Shown here: piece after piece, positions 5,347 to 6,974 of the stretch
How positions within the stretch are numbered: the stretch's first letter is position 1
How the letters are laid out: each line of letters starts with the position of its first letter
Source: Eudoraea sp.
GTDB lineage: Bacteria; Bacteroidota; Bacteroidia; Flavobacteriales; Flavobacteriaceae
DNA length: 6,974 nt
NCBI GenBank assembly: GCA_013041785.1
Contig: JABDRK010000209.1
Span: 1-6,974, forward strand
Direction of reading: 5' to 3'
Notes under the pieces: generated by a model
Database searches by the model: none
Seen by the model: only the letters and a program-made list of their open reading frames with translations
What the model was told of the DNA's origin: nothing
Translations under genes and position numbers: made by a program

Positions 5347-6245
5347 CCAAAAGAACCCTAGCCTTACTTGCTGCCCTTGGAGCTACAACTATTTACGGTT
5401 TAAACCACTCCATCGCTAAAGGTGTAATGCCCAATTACATAGGGCCTTTTGGATTTATACTGCTTCGGGTACTAGGCGCAACCATCCTTTTCTGGGGAAT
5501 CTCCTTCCTGGGACCCAGGGAAAAGATCGAGAAGAAAGACTGGGGACGGGTTGTGATCTGCTCCCTTTTTGGGATGGCTATCAATATGTTGTCTTTCTTT
5601 AAAGGGCTTGATCTGTCTACCCCAATAAACAGTTCTGTACTGGTTACCACAACCCCCATAATCGTGGTGGTGCTGTCTGCCTTTTTGATAGAGGAAAAAA
5701 TACGCCTGGCTAAAGGAATGGGGATCTTGATTGGCCTGGCAGGGGCGCTGATCTTGGTGCTCTATGGAAACGAAATACGGGAAGATGCCCCGAACATCCC
5801 CCTGGGAAATATCCTTTTCCTGGTGAATGCCTTATTCTTTGGGCTTTACCTGATCCTGATTAAAAAACTGGTAGACAAATACCACCCCTTCACCCTTATG
5901 AAATGGCTTTTCCTGATTGGCATAGTGCTGAATTTACCGGTCACCTTGCCCGAATTCCTGGAAATCTCCTGGGCTCAGCTTCCCTGGGAAGCCATTTGGA
6001 AAATGGGATTTGTGGTTGTGGGGACCACCTTTTTAACCTATTTGTTCAATGCCTATGCGCTGACCCAACTTAAAGCCTCCACGGTCAGTGCCTTTGTATA
6101 CCTGCAGCCGCTTATAGGTATTGTTTTTGCCGTGATCAGTGGGCGGGACTCGCTTAATCCGGTAAAAACGGGCGCGGCAATCCTGGTGCTGATCGGGGTA
6201 TATCTCGTCAGCAAAAAAACTAGACCAAATCTTGGGGGCGCCTAG
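5343..6245 (+). CDS. EamA (DMT superfamily) transporter
   Basis: Inner-membrane protein of 300 aa, the standard length for two tandem EamA repeats with about ten helices. By hydrophobicity these lie roughly at 5-24, 33-57, 68-88, 94-116, 123-142, 153-175, 184-203, 217-239, 246-266 and 273-290. The first repeat ends with the usual pattern NSSVLVTTTPIIVVVLSAFLIEEK (97-119). The second repeat has KASTVSAFVYLQPLIGIVFA (244-263), but SGRDSLNP (266-273) replaces the common GE-containing turn. The substrate cannot be read from sequence; members export amino acids, nucleosides or other metabolites. The start is TTG at 5343, sharing TTGA with the stop of the ArsC-like gene. The next in-frame ATG (5427) would remove helix 1 and part of its return loop, so the TTG is preferred. 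The 3' end overlaps the convergent thioesterase gene by 26 bp. Confidence 0.92.
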   Translation: MTKRTLALLAALGATTIYGLNHSIAKGVMPNYIGPFGFILLRVLGATILFWGISFLGPREKIEKKDWGRVVICSLFGMAINMLSFFKGLDLSTPINSSVLVTTTPIIVVVLSAFLIEEKIRLAKGMGILIGLAGALILVLYGNEIREDAPNIPLGNILFLVNALFFGLYLILIKKLVDKYHPFTLMKWLFLIGIVLNLPVTLPEFLEISWAQLPWEAIWKMGFVVVGTTFLTYLFNAYALTQLKASTVSAFVYLQPLIGIVFAVISGRDSLNPVKTGAAILVLIGVYLVSKKTRPNLGGA

Positions 6246-6696
6246 TAAATTTTCGAGTATCTGCTGCAGTCAGGATACGAAAATCCTCAGGCTTTGAAAT
6301 ATTGCTAAAACGCTTCAGAAATACCTCAGGCAGGGGGATAAGTTTTCTTTTTTCCAAACTGATCCAGCCCCCCATCAATTCACAATGGGCCACATTCCGT
6401 CCTTTATGGTCATAAAAATTATGATGAAACTCAAAATACATTCCATCTTTACTGAGTCCTTTCACCTCCAATGATACCCGTATGGGTTTCCCAGACAGGA
6501 CTTCCCGGAAATAATAGATATGCTCATAAAAGACTACCGGCCCTATCTGGTGTTTTGCGCGGGATTCCTGATCAAATCCCAGCCCCATCAGAAAAGCCAT
6601 CCGGGTATGACTCATATAATTAATATAGGTGCTGTTGGCCAGATGCCGGTTCGCATCCAAATCGTTCCAGCGAACTTCAAATTCCTTGAGATACAT
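6220..6696 (-). CDS. Acyl-CoA thioesterase, hotdog fold (4HBT/YbgC-like)
   Basis: Hydrolyses acyl-CoA (or acyl-ACP) thioesters in the cytoplasm; the actual acyl chain is unknown. The product is 158 aa, a single hotdog domain. The N-terminal signature RWNDLDANRHLANSTYINYM (9-28) corresponds to the YbgC/4HBT motif 'DTDAxGHVNNxxYLRY'. D14 is the expected catalytic aspartate, and H18 with N21 occupies the conserved follow-on positions. The central helix is 29-48, and the strands include YEHIYYFREVLSGKPIRVSLEV (57-78), typical of the fold. The C-terminal 25 residues (KPEDFRILTAADTRKFTRRP) extend past the core. The ATG at 6696 follows an A-rich stretch with no Shine-Dalgarno sequence. The gene is convergent with and overlaps the transporter, and diverges from the nitronate monooxygenase-type gene. 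Confidence 0.9.
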   Translation of the reverse strand: MYLKEFEVRWNDLDANRHLANSTYINYMSHTRMAFLMGLGFDQESRAKHQIGPVVFYEHIYYFREVLSGKPIRVSLEVKGLSKDGMYFEFHHNFYDHKGRNVAHCELMGGWISLEKRKLIPLPEVFLKRFSNISKPEDFRILTAADTRKFTRRPQDLV

Positions 6697-6702
6697 ATGT
6701 TT

Positions 6703-6724
6703 TTTCTTATGCGTGCATAATAAA
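6703..6724. repeat. Near-perfect palindrome in the thioesterase leader
   Basis: The 10 bp arms TTTCTTATGC and GCATAATAAA flank a central GT; 9 of 10 positions pair and the inner six are perfect (TTATGC/GCATAA). It sits between the predicted thioesterase -7 box (6733-6726) and its ATG, covering the likely start point. This is where a repressor site would be. The two-base centre makes an RNA hairpin less likely than a dimeric protein site. Confidence 0.5.
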
Positions 6725-6725
6725 T

Positions 6726-6733
6726 CAAATTTA
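6726..6733 (-). promoter_or_regulatory. Predicted thioesterase -7 promoter element
   Basis: TAAATTTG on the minus strand matches TAnnTTTG, 29 bp upstream of the thioesterase ATG. I find no TTG at 17-23 bp upstream, so the -33 element is missing or degenerate. Confidence 0.45.
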
Positions 6734-6740
6734 CTACAGT

Positions 6741-6774
6741 TTTGCGGAATGCACCTTAAGAAGGCTTAAATTTT
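6741..6774 (+). promoter_or_regulatory. Possible promoter of the nitronate monooxygenase-type gene
   Basis: TTTG (6741-6744) and TAAATTTT (6767-6774, seven of eight consensus positions) are 22 bp apart, within the accepted spacing. The start point would be near 6781, about 25 nt before the ATG. A short inverted repeat TTAAG/CTTAA (6756-6769) lies in the spacer. The last base of the -7 box deviates, so this is tentative. Confidence 0.35.
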
Positions 6775-6805
6775 ATCCCTATTTTTAAACCCTTAACAAA
6801 CCACC

Positions 6806-6974
6806 ATGGATCAAAAAGCACCTTTTATAGACAGCCTCTCCCTACCCGTAATTGCAGCCCCTATGTTCCTGATCTCCGGCCCGCAGCTGGTGATTTCCTG
6901 CTGCAAAGCAGGCATTGTGGGGACATTTCCAGCCTTAAACCAGCGCACGAGTGAAGGCTTTGAAGCGTGGTTGA
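6806..6974 (+). CDS. Nitronate monooxygenase / 2-nitropropane dioxygenase family, N-terminal fragment (cut by right edge)
   Basis: FMN-dependent TIM-barrel family that oxidises alkyl nitronates such as propionate-3-nitronate; many members have unknown physiological substrates. Only 56 codons are inside the window, against about 320-360 for a full protein. The sequence LSLPVIAAPMFLISGPQL (11-28) is the first barrel strand with the conserved APM-type FMN-side loop. CCKAGIVGTFPALNQR (32-47) is the second strand, and the 'AGIVGxFPALN' form is typical of the nitronate monooxygenase branch. SEGFEAWL (49-56) begins the next helix. The ATG at 6806 follows CCACC without a Shine-Dalgarno sequence. The gene is transcribed divergently from the thioesterase across 109 bp. 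Family assignment is good; the exact reaction is inferred. Confidence 0.82.
   Translation, partial: MDQKAPFIDSLSLPVIAAPMFLISGPQLVISCCKAGIVGTFPALNQRTSEGFEAWL

Noticed and set aside
6211..6238. Possible thioesterase terminator: weak CCAA/TTGG hairpin followed by seven T on the minus strand
   Set aside because: The stem is only 4 bp with a 3 nt loop and overlaps two coding ends; it is too weak to call.
1..6974. CRISPR arrays, insertion sequences, tRNA or rRNA genes, phage or defence genes
   Set aside because: I looked for direct repeats, transposase-like frames, cloverleaf-like sequences and known defence domains on both strands and saw none.

Overview
The window looks like ordinary chromosomal DNA from a member of the Bacteroidota, most likely the family Flavobacteriaceae. 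Several signs point this way. Upstream of four genes there are sequences matching the Bacteroidota -7 element TAnnTTTG, and most starts lack a Shine-Dalgarno sequence. There is a TonB-dependent receptor with an N-terminal carboxypeptidase-regulatory-like extension, and the protein sequences have a flavobacterial character. This placement is by eye; I could not run a search.

Layout. Positions 1-4907 are read on the minus strand. In transcriptional order they hold a DinB-superfamily protein (4907-4443), a cystathionine gamma-synthase/lyase-type PLP enzyme (4354-3203), NADP-type glutamate dehydrogenase (3097-1754) with a clear intrinsic terminator (1732-1712), the DNA repair protein RecO (1660-941), and a TonB-dependent receptor. 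The receptor starts inside the 3' end of recO and runs off the left edge. From 4993 the plus strand carries a two-gene unit: a small ArsC/Spx-like thioredoxin-fold protein, then an EamA/DMT-family transporter that begins on a TTG overlapping the previous stop codon. A hotdog-fold acyl-CoA thioesterase on the minus strand converges on the transporter and overlaps it by 26 bp. It also diverges from a nitronate monooxygenase-type gene on the plus strand, which is cut by the right edge.

How the genes relate. GDH (ammonium assimilation into glutamate) and the cystathionine enzyme (sulfur amino acid metabolism) are neighbours in central amino-acid metabolism but appear to have separate promoters. 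recO and the receptor are probably one transcript, started from a promoter that overlaps the U-tract of the gdhA terminator. The ArsC-like protein and the transporter are probably co-translated. The thioesterase and the nitronate monooxygenase share a 109 bp divergent intergenic region with a notable palindrome.

I see no mobile elements, CRISPR arrays, RNA genes, phage genes or defence islands. Nothing here supports a claim of a new biological system. The items worth a second look are regulatory sites, gene overlaps, and two enzymes whose exact activity is undecided. No gene-free stretch exceeds 300 bp; the longest are 3098-3202 and 6697-6805.
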